Part shown: positions 1-9,008 of the stretch, one piece after another
Layout: every line of letters begins with the position of its first letter
Numbering within the stretch: position 1 is the stretch's first letter
Assembly (NCBI GenBank): GCA_947259485.1
Contig: CAMYLU010000004.1
Span: 1 to 64,000, forward strand
Length of the DNA: 64,000 nt
Source: an uncultured Gammaproteobacteria bacterium
Lineage (GTDB): Bacteria > Pseudomonadota > Gammaproteobacteria > GCA-001735895
Reading direction: 5' to 3'
Notes under the pieces: model-generated
The model's input: only the letters and a program-made list of their open reading frames with translations
What the model was told of the DNA's origin: nothing
Database searches by the model: none
Program-made: the position numbers and the translations under genes

Positions 1-1429
1 CGGGCGATACCTTGTAATTGCCGTAGTATTCGTTGATTTCACTCTTCAGCAGGTCGGCTCGATGAAGGGCGCGTTCCAGGCGCTTGTTGGTGCGCACGAT
101 GCCGACATAATCCCACATAAAGCGCCTTAATTCATCCCAGTTGTGGGCCACCACGATGTCTTCATCCGAATCGGTAACCTTGGACTCATCCCAGCGCTCG
201 AGAACCGGTAAGGCTGTTTTGGTATCGATCTCTGCGGCGATATGACTGGCGGCCGCCTGGGAAAACACCAGGCATTCGAGCAGCGAGTTGCTGGCCATGC
301 GGTTGGCCCCATGAAGGCCCGAGTAGGCCACTTCACCGACGGCATACAAATTCTCCAGATCGGTGCGTCCCTTCATATCGACCATCACGCCGCCGCAGGT
401 GTAGTGGGCTGCCGGTACGACGGGTATCGATTGCCTGGTGATGTCGATATCGAAGTCCAGGCAGCGCTGATAAATAGTCGGGAAATGCGATTTGATAAAG
501 GCCCGGCTTTTGTGGCTGATGTCGAGGTACACGCAATCGATGCCGAGACGTTTCATTTCATGGTCAATCGCACGCGCGACGATATCCCGTGGCGCGAGCT
601 CCGCACGTTCATCGAAGCGTGGCATGAAACGTTCGCCGTCGGGCAGCCGTAATTTCCCACCTTCGCCACGAATCGCCTCGGTAATCAGAAAAGACTTTGC
701 TTCCGGGTGATAAAGACAGGTGGGATGGAACTGAATGAATTCCATGTTAGCGACACGACACCCGGCTCGCCATGCCATTGCAATGCCGTCACCGGTTGAG
801 CCATCGGGATTACTGGTATAAAGATAAACCTTGCTGGCACCGCCGGTGGCGAGGATTATCTTACGAGCCCTGAACACGTCGACACGCTGACTCTTTCGAT
901 TAAAGGCATAAAGACCGGCGCATTTCTGCTGCTTGTTAATCAGGTCGATCGCCACGTGCTGATTGAATATTTTAATGTTGTCGCGTTCGAGTGCGTGTGC
1001 TTCCAGCGTTTGTTGAAGAGCCTTGCCTGTGGCGTCGGCAGCATGTACAACCCGGCGGCGACTATGTCCGCCTTCGCGAGTCAAATGAAAACCGCTGCTG
1101 CTGATATCCTGGCGATCGCGCGAAAACGGCATGCCCAGATCCGCGAGCCATTCGATATTTTGCCTGCCGGCAGCGGCACAAAATTTTACCACCGATGCGT
1201 CACACAGGCCGGCACCTGCCTCGATTGTATCGAGGGTATGCTGGTCGATACTGTCTTCCGGCTCGAGCACTGCCGAAATCCCGCCCTGTGCCCAGTAGCT
1301 TGAATGCTGTTCACCGGGCGTTTTGGCCAGAATCGCGATCTTGAGCGATGTCGGCAAATGCAGCGCTGCAGAAAGACCTGCAGCGCCAGAGCCGACGATG
1401 ATTACGTCAAATTTAGATTGCAGCGGCAT
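1..1429 (-). CDS. nadB: L-aspartate oxidase NadB (3' end cut by window)
   Basis: First step of de novo NAD synthesis: a cytoplasmic FAD enzyme that oxidises L-aspartate to iminoaspartate for NadA. I translated the minus strand from the ATG at 1429. It opens with MPLQSKFDVIIVGSGAAGLS, a dinucleotide-binding GxGxxG motif, followed by the NadB segment SSYWAQGGISAVL near residue 47 and HSRRRVVHAAD near residue 135. The reading frame stays open to the window edge, about 476 codons. Full-length NadB is about 540 residues, so about 60 C-terminal residues lie outside; the last visible part (EINEYYGNYKVSP) matches the family's helical C-terminus. It diverges from rpoE, the usual gammaproteobacterial arrangement. 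Identification is secure. Confidence 0.96.
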   Translation of the reverse strand, partial: MPLQSKFDVIIVGSGAAGLSAALHLPTSLKIAILAKTPGEQHSSYWAQGGISAVLEPEDSIDQHTLDTIEAGAGLCDASVVKFCAAAGRQNIEWLADLGMPFSRDRQDISSSGFHLTREGGHSRRRVVHAADATGKALQQTLEAHALERDNIKIFNQHVAIDLINKQQKCAGLYAFNRKSQRVDVFRARKIILATGGASKVYLYTSNPDGSTGDGIAMAWRAGCRVANMEFIQFHPTCLYHPEAKSFLITEAIRGEGGKLRLPDGERFMPRFDERAELAPRDIVARAIDHEMKRLGIDCVYLDISHKSRAFIKSHFPTIYQRCLDFDIDITRQSIPVVPAAHYTCGGVMVDMKGRTDLENLYAVGEVAYSGLHGANRMASNSLLECLVFSQAAASHIAAEIDTKTALPVLERWDESKVTDSDEDIVVAHNWDELRRFMWDYVGIVRTNKRLERALHRADLLKSEINEYYGNYKVSP

Positions 1430-1455
1430 GACTACCCCGGGTAGATTTTCAACCC

Positions 1456-1484
1456 AGTATAGTGAAATCCTTCGCATCTCAAAA
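1456..1484 (-). promoter_or_regulatory. Candidate sigma-70 promoter of nadB
   Basis: On the minus strand a TATACT -10 box (1456-1461) lies 27 bases upstream of the nadB ATG. A TTTTGA (17-bp spacer) or TTGAGA (15-bp spacer) hexamer sits at the -35 position. The -10 is good and the -35 is weak. A short dyad, CTACCC-C-GGGTAG (1432-1444), lies between the promoter and the start codon. Confidence 0.4.
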
Positions 1485-1497
1485 CCCCGGAGGGGGT

Positions 1498-1525
1498 AGA
1501 ACTTTTTGATATATAATCAGTCTCT
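1498..1525 (+). promoter_or_regulatory. Candidate sigma-E-type autoregulatory promoter of rpoE
   Basis: AGAACTT at 1498-1504 matches the sigma-E -35 (GGAACTT). About 15 bases later comes TCTCTA, which resembles a sigma-E -10 (TCTGA type). Overlapping it is a perfect sigma-70 -10, TATAAT at 1511-1516, without a good -35. Autoregulation of rpoE from a sigma-E promoter is known for the family; the exact boxes here are my reading. Confidence 0.45.
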
Positions 1526-1589
1526 ATCACGGAGTACGGAGTATAAATTTCAGCTATCTCCGACAAATATAAACAAACCAGGGTTATTA

Positions 1590-2165
1590 ATGGGGACTAA
1601 TCTGCTTGATGCAGAGTTGGTGAAAAGGGTACAGGCTGGAGATACTGGCGCTTTCGATATCCTGGTGCAAAAGTATCAGCACAAGGTGGTCAATTTGGTT
1701 GGCAGGTTTGTATCTGATCATGCCGAGTGCCAGGATATTGCGCAGGATTCCTTTATCAAGGCGTTTCGAGCGATCCAGAATTTCAGGGGCGATAGCCAGT
1801 TTTACACCTGGCTTTACCGGATTGCAGCCAATACGGCCAAGAATTACCTGGCGTCCCGGGCGCGAAAGTCGCCCGGTTATACAGTCGATGTCGATGATGC
1901 CCAGCATTTTGAGGGTGATTCGGGGCTCAAGGAATATGCTAATCCAGAAAACCTGTTGTTAACGGACGAAATCAAGACAACGATTTTCAGCACTATCGAG
2001 AATTTACCGGATGATCTGAAGTCGGCAATTACCTTGCGAGAACTGGACGGTTTGAGCTATGAAGAGATTGCGGAAGTGATGGATTGTCCGATTGGCACGG
2101 TTAGATCGAGAATTTTTCGTGCCAGAGACGTAATCGATAAGGAACTTAGACCCCTGTTAGAGTGA
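1590..2165 (+). CDS. rpoE: RNA polymerase sigma-E factor RpoE (AlgU)
   Basis: Extracytoplasmic-function sigma factor directing the envelope-stress regulon. The 191-residue product from the ATG at 1590 has the length of E. coli RpoE. It carries region 2 (YQHKVVNLVGRFV, then GDSQFYTWLYRIAANTAKNY) and region 4 (LPDDLKSAITLRELDGLSYEEIA, then CPIGTVRSRIFRAR), all close to RpoE/AlgU. An in-frame ATG at 1506 would add 28 residues without family counterpart. An AGGG at 1580-1583, six bases before 1590, supports the shorter start. It heads the rpoE-rseA-rseB-rseC-mucD cluster, where the anti-sigma factors that control it are encoded directly downstream. Confidence 0.97.
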   Translation: MGTNLLDAELVKRVQAGDTGAFDILVQKYQHKVVNLVGRFVSDHAECQDIAQDSFIKAFRAIQNFRGDSQFYTWLYRIAANTAKNYLASRARKSPGYTVDVDDAQHFEGDSGLKEYANPENLLLTDEIKTTIFSTIENLPDDLKSAITLRELDGLSYEEIAEVMDCPIGTVRSRIFRARDVIDKELRPLLE

Positions 2166-2223
2166 CTAAGTAAAACAGAATAACAGCCGAAACATGAATA
2201 GTGGCTTAATACGAGACTTGGAA

Positions 2224-2847
2224 ATGGCAGATCTAGATGACAAATTATCGTTCCTTTTGGACGATCATCCCGGCGAAAATGCCGATGCAAACCTTGACGA
2301 AGTGATTGCTGATGTCAATTTGCAATATCGTGCACGGCGTTACCAAATGATAGGTGAAGTCATGCGGCATGAATTACCCTCGGCGATTGATACCAGCTTC
2401 CACAGCAATGTCATGGCTCAAATACACGATGAAAACCCGCGGCAAACCGCCGCGCAGCCGGTGACTGAAACGCCTGCAGGAAATGCTTCGATCCTGAGCT
2501 GGATTTCATTGAAACCCGTTGCCGGGCTGGCCGTGGCAGCCAGTGTTGCGATAGTTACGGTCGCCTTGTGGCAACCGCTCAAGCAAGGGACGGGGCAAAA
2601 CGATGACGGCCTCGTTTCGGCCGACCAGCAAAAAATTGAACAACTTGCCAGGCAGCAGATACAGGGTGGTGTGGTCACGGCTTCAACCAACGTACAACCA
2701 CTCGGTATGCGCTGGAGAGTAGAGCGTGAATCACCCGGGCTACAACAGAAGTTGAATGCATACCTGGTAACGCACACCGAGTACTCTAACTCGATGCAAA
2801 GTTTGATCCCACAGGCACGGGTGGCTGGATTTGATTCACAACAATAA
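2224..2847 (+). CDS. rseA: Anti-sigma-E factor RseA (MucA)
   Basis: Inner-membrane anti-sigma factor that holds RpoE inactive; DegS and then RseP (the latter encoded at 44727) cleave it under envelope stress. The start MADLDDKLSFLLDD resembles the RseA N-terminal sigma-binding domain. A single membrane span lies near residues 90-112 (GLAVAASVAIVTVALW core), with a periplasmic tail afterwards. I prefer the ATG at 2224 (GAG eight bases upstream, MADxL start typical of the family). An ATG at 2194 would add ten residues and has no visible ribosome-binding site. Sequence conservation beyond the first 40 residues is low, as usual, so the call rests on the N-terminus, the topology and the position after rpoE. 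Confidence 0.92.
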   Translation: MADLDDKLSFLLDDHPGENADANLDEVIADVNLQYRARRYQMIGEVMRHELPSAIDTSFHSNVMAQIHDENPRQTAAQPVTETPAGNASILSWISLKPVAGLAVAASVAIVTVALWQPLKQGTGQNDDGLVSADQQKIEQLARQQIQGGVVTASTNVQPLGMRWRVERESPGLQQKLNAYLVTHTEYSNSMQSLIPQARVAGFDSQQ

Positions 2848-2860
2848 CCCGGGAAGCAAG

Positions 2861-3829
2861 TTGGCTTTTTTATCAAAGAGACTGGTTCCAATCTTGATAT
2901 CGTCGTTGGTTAGCATTCCTGTTTTGGCTGACCCCGCGATGGATTGGGTGCAGAAGATGTCCGACGCGATGCGCAATCTCAACTATCGTGGTGATTTTGT
3001 TTACCTACACGAAAATCAGCTTGAAAGTATGCAGATCTCTCATTACAGGGACGCCCACGGAGAAAAGGAGCGCCTGATTTCGCTTAATGGCGAGGCGCGT
3101 GAGGTGATCCGTGATAATCAGAACCTGACTTGCATCTGGCCCTCGAGTCGCAAGATTGTTGTCGATTTGGCGCGCAAGAACAGCTTCTCTCCAATTTTTA
3201 TCCCGGAAGACATCGCCCGGCTGGAAAAGTTCTACGTGATGAAACTGCTGGGTAAAGATCGCGTTGCCAACATGAACGCCGTGGTGGTGCATATCGATCC
3301 CAGGGACAAGTATCGATATGGCATGAAATTCTGGATTAACGAGGACAACGGATTAATGATGAAATCCAGCCTCATTAACGAAACAGGCAAGGTCGTTGAG
3401 CAAGTCATGTTTACCAGCCTGGAATTGTTTGAAGGCGACGATAAACCGGTGATAGATACGATGCCGAAAATCGACGAAAATTTCACCCTGGTGCGTTTTC
3501 ACAGTGGCGATAGCTCGAAATCTTTTGCGGCTGATAATTCCTGGCAGCTTGGTCAAACACCCGGTGGTTTCTGGCGCGAATCGGTAATGAAACGCAAAAT
3601 CCCGGGTTCTGATGACTTTGTGCATCAAATGGTTTATACCGACGGCCTGGCTTCGCTTTCGGTATTTATTGAACGTCAATCCGGCATCACGTCGCAGGGC
3701 AGTTCGTCGATGGGTGCGGTTAACGCTTTTATCCGAATTGTGAAGAATTATTCGGTGACTGCGATCGGTGAGGTACCCGCCGTGACCGTAAGGGAAGTTG
3801 CAGAATCGGTATCCTACCAGCAGCAGTAA
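2861..3829 (+). CDS. rseB: Sigma-E regulatory periplasmic protein RseB (MucB)
   Basis: Periplasmic protein that binds RseA, shields it from DegS and senses LPS and mislocalised lipoproteins. An N-terminal signal peptide (ILISSLVSIPVLA, cleaved before DPAMDW) is followed by the MucB/RseB LolA-like domain (WVQKMSDAMRNLNYRGDFVY) and a smaller C-terminal domain ending near VTVREVAESV. No ATG opens the frame. A TTG at 2861 gives a compact signal peptide and has GGGA six bases upstream. A TTG at 2831 would add ten residues and overlap rseA by 17 bases. Function is assigned by family and operon order. Confidence 0.93.
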   Translation: MAFLSKRLVPILISSLVSIPVLADPAMDWVQKMSDAMRNLNYRGDFVYLHENQLESMQISHYRDAHGEKERLISLNGEAREVIRDNQNLTCIWPSSRKIVVDLARKNSFSPIFIPEDIARLEKFYVMKLLGKDRVANMNAVVVHIDPRDKYRYGMKFWINEDNGLMMKSSLINETGKVVEQVMFTSLELFEGDDKPVIDTMPKIDENFTLVRFHSGDSSKSFAADNSWQLGQTPGGFWRESVMKRKIPGSDDFVHQMVYTDGLASLSVFIERQSGITSQGSSSMGAVNAFIRIVKNYSVTAIGEVPAVTVREVAESVSYQQQ

Positions 3830-3930
3830 TCATGAAAACGGTATTGGCTGCCCGCCAATTATCGTGCAACCCAGCGCAATAAATTGATATCAAAATTGAC
3901 TTATCTTCGGTTCGATCCGATTATACATGG

Positions 3931-4383
3931 ATGATTACTGAATCCGCAGTTGTCACACGGCGCGATGGCAAAGTGGTTGAACTCGAGCTGCAACGCACGT
4001 CAACCTGTGGCCAGTGCGAACTCAGTAAGGGCTGCGGCACCGGTGCCCTCGGCCGCTTGCTCGGACATCGCAGTAAACCCATCCTGATTGAAACCGATCA
4101 TGATTTAAAGCCGGGTGACCGGTTGCAGTTGGGGCTGTCTGAGTCAGCGCTGGTCAAGGCGAGCTTAACCATATACGGGTTGCCGCTGCTGGGAATGGTG
4201 TGCGCTGGATTTTTGGGCACGCTGCTGACGGCGACCGAAGGACTGGTGGTTGTAGCCGCAATTGCGGGTTTCTTTGCCGGGTTTAAAATAGCTAGTTTTA
4301 TTATCCATTCCCTTGAAGATGTGAAGTTTACACCCTATATCATTGATATCGATGTGAACCCCGGACCTCATACGAGGTCATAG
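3931..4383 (+). CDS. rseC: RseC/MucC family positive regulator of sigma-E
   Basis: 150-residue inner-membrane protein of the RseC/MucC family, which modulates sigma-E activity and has also been tied to reducing SoxR in E. coli. The N-terminal soluble part has the family cysteine cluster (C26, C29 and C35 in TCGQCELSKGCGTG), a likely metal or Fe-S site. Two hydrophobic spans follow (LTIYGLPLLGMVCAGFLGTLL and LVVVAAIAGFFAGF). It starts 101 bases after rseB. That gap holds a small hairpin, ATTGGC-TGCCC-GCCAAT at 3843-3859, without a T-run, so read-through from rseB is plausible. Confidence 0.92.
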   Translation: MITESAVVTRRDGKVVELELQRTSTCGQCELSKGCGTGALGRLLGHRSKPILIETDHDLKPGDRLQLGLSESALVKASLTIYGLPLLGMVCAGFLGTLLTATEGLVVVAAIAGFFAGFKIASFIIHSLEDVKFTPYIIDIDVNPGPHTRS

Positions 4384-4414
4384 AACTGTATTTGAAATTA
4401 TCTGGAAGTTACCA

Positions 4415-5830
4415 ATGAATATTTTTAGTAAGTATGTTTACCAAACCGTTTTAGCGATTATATTAGTCTTGCCCCTGGCGACCCAGGCTGCCTTGCCAGA
4501 CTTCACGAAAATTGTCGATCAGGCTAAAGATTCAGTGGTCAATATCAGTACCAAATCCAAGCCAAGATCGTCCAGTACAAAGGAATATAATATTCCCGAA
4601 CTACCCGAGGGTTCACCTTTCGGAGAGCTGTTCGAGAAATTTTTTGATCGCGATGAATTCGATCGCCGACGTCGCGATGCGCAATCCCTGGGCTCCGGAT
4701 TTATCGTTTCTGAAGACGGTTATATTTTAACCAATCACCATGTCATTGACGGTGCCGAAGAAGTCATCGTGCGCATGTCCAATCGCAAGGAATTCGTGGC
4801 CAAGATTATTGGTTCGGATCAGGCATCTGACGTTGCCGTATTAAAAGTTGAGGCCGATGATTTGCCGGTTCTGCAATTCGGAGATTCGGATGAGCTGAAA
4901 GTTGGCGAGTGGGTACTCGCGATCGGTTCACCTTTTGGGTTTGATCACAGCGTAACGGCCGGAATTGTAAGTGCCAAGGGCCGCAGTTTACCTAGTGACA
5001 ATTACGTTCCTTTCATTCAGACCGACGTTGCAATCAATCCGGGAAATTCGGGCGGCCCGCTTTTTAACCTGGATGGTGAAGTGATTGGTATCAACTCGCA
5101 AATATATAGTCGCACCGGTGGCTTCATGGGATTGTCCTTCGCCATCCCGATCGAAATGGCGGTCGATGTTGCCGACCAGATAAAGGAAACCGGTTCGGTT
5201 TCCCGTGGCTGGCTCGGCGTGTTAATCCAGGAAGTCACGCGCGAGCTGGCGGAATCGTTTGGCATGGAAAACCCGCATGGTGCCCTGGTGGCCAAGGTTC
5301 TGGATGAAAGTCCCGCAGCTGCGGCAGGTCTCGAAGTCGGTGATGTCATCGTCGAATTCAACGGCAAGAAAGTGATGCGTTCCAGTGGCTTACCACCGTT
5401 AGTCGGACGCGCCAAGGTTGGCGAACAGGCTCGCGTTACGGTAATACGCGATAAAAAGCGACGTACCATTGGCGTTGATATAGCCGAATTACCGACCGCA
5501 ATAACCCAGGCTTCCTTTACGCCAGACGAGGAGCCATACAGCGAGGATTCGGCGCTGGGTATGAAAGTCGAGGCTTTGAGCAGTGAGAATAGCAAGCGGC
5601 TCAAAATCGAAAATGGAGTGCAGGTTGTCGATGTGGACGAATACGGGCCTGCAAGCGATGCCGGAATTTTGAAAGGCGATGTAATCACCATGATTGATAA
5701 CCAGGAAATCGAGTCGTTAGACGATTTTGCAGAGATAACCGAAGAATTGAAGGTCGGCAAATCGGTAGCACTGTTGGTGCAGCGCCGGGCCGGACCGGTA
5801 TTTCTCGCGATACGCCCCGAGGATTCGTAA
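4415..5830 (+). CDS. mucD: DegP/MucD periplasmic serine endoprotease
   Basis: HtrA-family protease and chaperone that degrades misfolded envelope proteins. The signal peptide ends near residue 25 (ATQA-ALPDF). The trypsin-like domain has the triad H109 (TNHHVIDG), D139 (SDVAVLKV) and S212 (GNSGGPL). Two PDZ domains follow at about 255-345 (GWLGVLIQEV, SPAAAAGLEVGDVI) and 375-465 (SDAGILKGDVITMID). At 471 residues the length is typical of MucD/DegP. Its place directly after rseC is the Pseudomonas algU-mucABCD order, so mucD is the better symbol, though degQ or degP could be used. Likely transcribed with the sigma-E operon. Confidence 0.95.
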   Translation: MNIFSKYVYQTVLAIILVLPLATQAALPDFTKIVDQAKDSVVNISTKSKPRSSSTKEYNIPELPEGSPFGELFEKFFDRDEFDRRRRDAQSLGSGFIVSEDGYILTNHHVIDGAEEVIVRMSNRKEFVAKIIGSDQASDVAVLKVEADDLPVLQFGDSDELKVGEWVLAIGSPFGFDHSVTAGIVSAKGRSLPSDNYVPFIQTDVAINPGNSGGPLFNLDGEVIGINSQIYSRTGGFMGLSFAIPIEMAVDVADQIKETGSVSRGWLGVLIQEVTRELAESFGMENPHGALVAKVLDESPAAAAGLEVGDVIVEFNGKKVMRSSGLPPLVGRAKVGEQARVTVIRDKKRRTIGVDIAELPTAITQASFTPDEEPYSEDSALGMKVEALSSENSKRLKIENGVQVVDVDEYGPASDAGILKGDVITMIDNQEIESLDDFAEITEELKVGKSVALLVQRRAGPVFLAIRPEDS

Positions 5831-5845
5831 CCGGGAATCGGCTGA

Positions 5846-6085
5846 TTGGAGTTAACCCTCTATTACCGGGAACAATGCCACCTGTGCGATGCGATGCGCA
5901 AAGCGCTGGTGGTATTCAGCCGTAACCACCCATCGGTTAGCTGGCAGGAGATAGATATCGACCGGGACACCGGGCTAATCCGGCGATTCGACGCCCGCGT
6001 TCCGGTGCTCTGTCACGGCGATACGGAAATCTGTCACTATTTTTTCGATGAATCGGCATTGATAGCTGTATTGGCTTTAGCGTAA
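5846..6085 (+). CDS. Glutaredoxin-like DUF836 protein
   Basis: 79-residue thioredoxin-fold protein starting LTLYYREQCHLCD. A CxxC pair (C11, C14) follows the first strand, and a cis-proline-like RVPVL segment sits near residue 53, as in the glutaredoxin-like DUF836/YfmA group found next to lepA or mucD in many gammaproteobacteria. It starts at a TTG 15 bases after mucD, with GGGAA upstream; no ATG is available at the right place. The substrate is unknown. A role in cytosolic thiol-disulfide exchange is inferred from the fold only. Confidence 0.8.
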   Translation: MELTLYYREQCHLCDAMRKALVVFSRNHPSVSWQEIDIDRDTGLIRRFDARVPVLCHGDTEICHYFFDESALIAVLALA

Positions 6086-6118
6086 ACTCTGCAGGTTTTT
6101 TACACCCATAGCCAGATT

Positions 6119-6283
6119 TCTATTAACCCATCGACAATATATATCGCATTCAGCCATAGTGCGCCTGTTCACGGCAAGGCATCAGAACGCCGCTGTAGTC
6201 ATTCTACAGCAAGTTCTGATAACGCCGAGCTGGCGCTTTCTTGAAGCCCTGAATGTGAAATATATTGTCGCTGGGTTAATCTA
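6119..6283. mobile_element. MITE-like 157-bp inverted-repeat element with 4-bp direct repeats
   Basis: The arms 6123-6153 and 6249-6279 are inverted copies over 31 bp with three mismatches (28 of 31). The outer edge reads TTAACCC...GGGTTAA. Both ends are flanked by the same TCTA (6119-6122 and 6280-6283), as expected of a target-site duplication. The inside is also self-complementary: ATCAGAAC / GTTCTGAT, GCTGTAG-TCATT-CTACAGC at 6192-6210, and GCGCC..CGGC / GCCG..GGCGC. The transcript from mucD toward lepA would fold into a long hairpin. No protein is encoded. It could instead be a processed RNA hairpin; the flanking repeat favours a transposed element. Confidence 0.7.
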
Positions 6284-6340
6284 CGCTGGCATTCCACTTA
6301 CTTTGTTAAATCATGAAGCCGGGCGGGACGGCTACTATTT

Positions 6341-8137
6341 ATGCGCATGGAGCTAATACGCAATTTTTCCATTATTGCCCACATCGATCATGGGAAATCG
6401 ACGCTGGCGGACCGCTTTATCCAGCTTTGCGGGGGCTTGAGCGAGCGCGAAATGGAAGCCCAGGTTCTCGATTCGATGGACCTGGAACGTGAACGTGGCA
6501 TCACCATCAAGGCGCAAAGCGTTTCACTAAAATATAAGGCTCGCGACGGCAGAGAATATTCCCTCAATTTTATCGATACCCCGGGCCACGTGGATTTTTC
6601 CTACGAGGTGTCACGATCACTCGCGGCCTGTGAAGGCGCCTTGTTGATTGTCGATGCCTCCCAGGGCGTCGAGGCGCAAAGCGTCGCCAACTGCTACACC
6701 GCGATCGACCTCGACCTGGAAGTCATTCCAGTGCTGAACAAGATAGACTTGCCGGCGGCGGATTCAGAGAGGGTTAAACAGGAAATAGAACAAATCATTG
6801 GACTCGATGCTTCCGAAGCGATCGAAATCAGTGCCAAAACCGGTGTTGGAATCGAGGATCTGCTGGAGCAGATTATCGAAAAAATTCCACCGCCGAGTGG
6901 TTCAGAGGAGAATAATACCCAGGCGCTGGTGATCGATTCATGGTTCGATAACTATGTTGGAGTCATTACCCTGGTGCGCGTCATGGAAGGTCAGATCAGG
7001 CCCAAACAGAAGATCAAGATGATGTCGAGCGGGCAGGAATTTCTGGTTGAGAAGGTCGGAATCTTTACGCCTAAGCGTAATGACACTGAAAACCTGCAGG
7101 CGGGCAGCGTAGGATTTATTATTGCCGGAATAAAAGATATCGAATCAGCCCGGGTCGGCGACACCATAACCCTGGCGCAGCGGCCGGCCGACAAGGCGCT
7201 GGCAGATTTTAAACAGGTCCAGCCACGGGTATTTGCCGGCCTGTTTCCGATCAGTGCTGATGACTACGAGGACTGCCGTGAGGCACTTAAGAAGCTGAAA
7301 CTGAACGATGCCGCACTGCAGTTTGAACCGGAATCTTCGCAAGCGCTGGGTTTCGGGTTCCGTTGCGGTTTCCTGGGTATGTTGCATATGGAAATCGTGC
7401 AGGAACGGTTGGAGCGTGAATATGATCTTGATCTTATCACCACGGCACCTACCGTTGTTTACCAGGTGGAAACGACGGCTGGCGAACTGGTCGAAATTCA
7501 TAACCCGGCAGACTTACCCGCGATTAACAAGATTAACGAAATTCGTGAACCGATTATCCAGACTAATATACTTTTACCCGAAGCTTATATCGGTGCTGTT
7601 ATTTCGCTTTGTATTGAAAAGCGGGGAGTGCAAAAAGATATGCAGTTTCTCGGCAACCAGGTGTCACTGGTTTTCGAGATACCCTTGAGCGAGGTAGTGC
7701 TCGACTTTTTTGATCGCCTGAAATCGGTTAGTCGCGGCTATGCTTCATTCGATTACGAGTTTCTGCGCTTCGAGGCGTCAAACCTGGTTAAACTCGATGT
7801 ACTGATAAATTCTGAAAAAGTAGATGCGCTGTCTTTGATCGTGCATCGCAGTAACGCGGATTACCGCGGCCGGGAACTTGCTTCCAAAATGAAAGAGTTG
7901 ATTCCACGACAGATGTTTGACGTGGCGATACAGGCTGCCATCGGTTCAAACATTGTTGCGCGCACGAATGTAAAGGCTTTACGCAAGAACGTAACAGCCA
8001 AATGCTATGGTGGTGATGTCACGCGAAAACGGAAATTGCTTGAGAAGCAAAAAGCCGGTAAAAAGCGTATGAAGCAGGTAGGCAGTGTCGAAATTCCACA
8101 GGATGCTTTTCTTGCAGTTTTGAAGGTAGATAGCTAG
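6341..8137 (+). CDS. lepA: Elongation factor 4 (LepA)
   Basis: Ribosome-binding translational GTPase that affects initiation and back-translocation. The 598-residue product starts [20 protein letters not shown] with the P-loop AHIDHGKST, then ERGITIKAQ (G2), DTPGHVDF (G3) and NKIDLPAA (G4). It ends with the LepA-specific C-terminal domain ([21 protein letters not shown]). Length matches E. coli LepA (599). The ATG at 6341 is preceded by GGGA at some distance; the in-frame ATG at 6347 is an alternative. The hairpin element immediately upstream could influence its expression. It leads into lepB, the usual order. Confidence 0.98.
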   Translation: MRMELIRNFSIIAHIDHGKSTLADRFIQLCGGLSEREMEAQVLDSMDLERERGITIKAQSVSLKYKARDGREYSLNFIDTPGHVDFSYEVSRSLAACEGALLIVDASQGVEAQSVANCYTAIDLDLEVIPVLNKIDLPAADSERVKQEIEQIIGLDASEAIEISAKTGVGIEDLLEQIIEKIPPPSGSEENNTQALVIDSWFDNYVGVITLVRVMEGQIRPKQKIKMMSSGQEFLVEKVGIFTPKRNDTENLQAGSVGFIIAGIKDIESARVGDTITLAQRPADKALADFKQVQPRVFAGLFPISADDYEDCREALKKLKLNDAALQFEPESSQALGFGFRCGFLGMLHMEIVQERLEREYDLDLITTAPTVVYQVETTAGELVEIHNPADLPAINKINEIREPIIQTNILLPEAYIGAVISLCIEKRGVQKDMQFLGNQVSLVFEIPLSEVVLDFFDRLKSVSRGYASFDYEFLRFEASNLVKLDVLINSEKVDALSLIVHRSNADYRGRELASKMKELIPRQMFDVAIQAAIGSNIVARTNVKALRKNVTAKCYGGDVTRKRKLLEKQKAGKKRMKQVGSVEIPQDAFLAVLKVDS

Positions 8138-8170
8138 TTACTGATATTGCACGACGTAGAGACGTACTGA

Positions 8171-9001
8171 ATGTTCCATTTTGATTTTGAGTTTTTATTG
8201 CTGATTCTAACCGCGGTGACGGGCTTGTTATGGCTTGCCGATGTACTGGTCTTCGCTCGTCTGCGGCAACCAACTGCAAGCAGTAAGATTAAGAAGGAAC
8301 CGCTGGTTATCGAATATTCTCGGGCCTTTTTTCCGGTGCTGATTGCGGTTCTGGTGTTACGCGCGTTTTTATTTGAACCATTCCGCATTCCCTCGGGCTC
8401 AATGATGCCGACGCTTTTAGTTGGCGATTTTATCCTGGTAAACAAGTTTACCTATGGCTTGAGATTGCCGGTTTGGCAAACCCGCATTACCGACGGTAAC
8501 AAGCCAAAACGTGGCGATGTCGTCGTTTTCCGCTATCCTAAGGATGAATCACAGGATTATATAAAGCGAGTTGTGGGATTACCCGGGGATCATGTCGCCA
8601 TTTATAATCAACGCTTGTCGATTAATGGCAAACTGCTGGATATTGAGCCAGAGGGTGTTTACGAGGGATTGGGCGATCTGAATAAGATGCAATACGCACA
8701 TGGATGTGACCGGGCAGCTGCCAACTGCCAGGTGTATGTCGAGAAACTTGACCAGGCAGAATATACGATAATGAACAATCCCGGCTCGACATTTGGTGTT
8801 AATGGCGAAGTATTCATTCCCGAAGGGGAGTATTTCGTGATGGGCGATAATCGCAATCACAGCAATGACAGCAGAATTTGGGGCAACGTACCCGAGGAAA
8901 ACCTGGTTGGAAAAGCGGTGATGATATGGATGCACTGGGACTGGCGTAAGGATGGAACGGGATTAAATATCTCCCGGGTTGGCGATAAAATTTCGAATTG
9001 A
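8171..9001 (+). CDS. lepB: Signal peptidase I LepB
   Basis: Inner-membrane serine protease that removes signal peptides from exported proteins. Two N-terminal membrane spans (about 8-28 and 53-68) precede box B (IPSGSMMPTL) with the nucleophile S77. Box D contains the general base K132 (YIKRVVGLPGD). The C-terminal box E GDNRNHSNDSRIWG lies near residue 225. The 276-residue length is slightly shorter than E. coli LepB (324). Located directly after lepA as in most gammaproteobacteria, and probably co-transcribed with the DUF4845 gene and rnc. Confidence 0.97.
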   Translation: MFHFDFEFLLLILTAVTGLLWLADVLVFARLRQPTASSKIKKEPLVIEYSRAFFPVLIAVLVLRAFLFEPFRIPSGSMMPTLLVGDFILVNKFTYGLRLPVWQTRITDGNKPKRGDVVVFRYPKDESQDYIKRVVGLPGDHVAIYNQRLSINGKLLDIEPEGVYEGLGDLNKMQYAHGCDRAAANCQVYVEKLDQAEYTIMNNPGSTFGVNGEVFIPEGEYFVMGDNRNHSNDSRIWGNVPEENLVGKAVMIWMHWDWRKDGTGLNISRVGDKISN

Positions 9002-9008
9002 GGAACTG

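Noticed and set aside
956..1303. 115-codon plus-strand frame opposite nadB
   Set aside because: Antisense shadow of nadB, whose minus-strand translation is clearly the real gene.
1432..1444. Operator for an NAD-metabolism repressor at nadB (CTACCC-C-GGGTAG)
   Set aside because: A real dyad, but it does not match any NAD-repressor site I know, and a 13-bp dyad can arise by chance.
3843..3859. Terminator between rseB and rseC
   Set aside because: A 6-bp hairpin is present but no T-run follows.
3895..3926. Promoter directly before rseC (TTGACT ... TTATAC)
   Set aside because: Spacer of 19 bp and the -10 touches the start codon, which would require a leaderless message; not convincing.
5017..5760. 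247-codon minus-strand frame opposite mucD
   Set aside because: Antisense shadow; the plus strand encodes an intact HtrA protease across it.
6159..6356. 65-codon open frame between the DUF836 gene and lepA
   Set aside because: Most of it lies inside the inverted-repeat element and it runs into lepA; no ribosome-binding site or protein-like composition.
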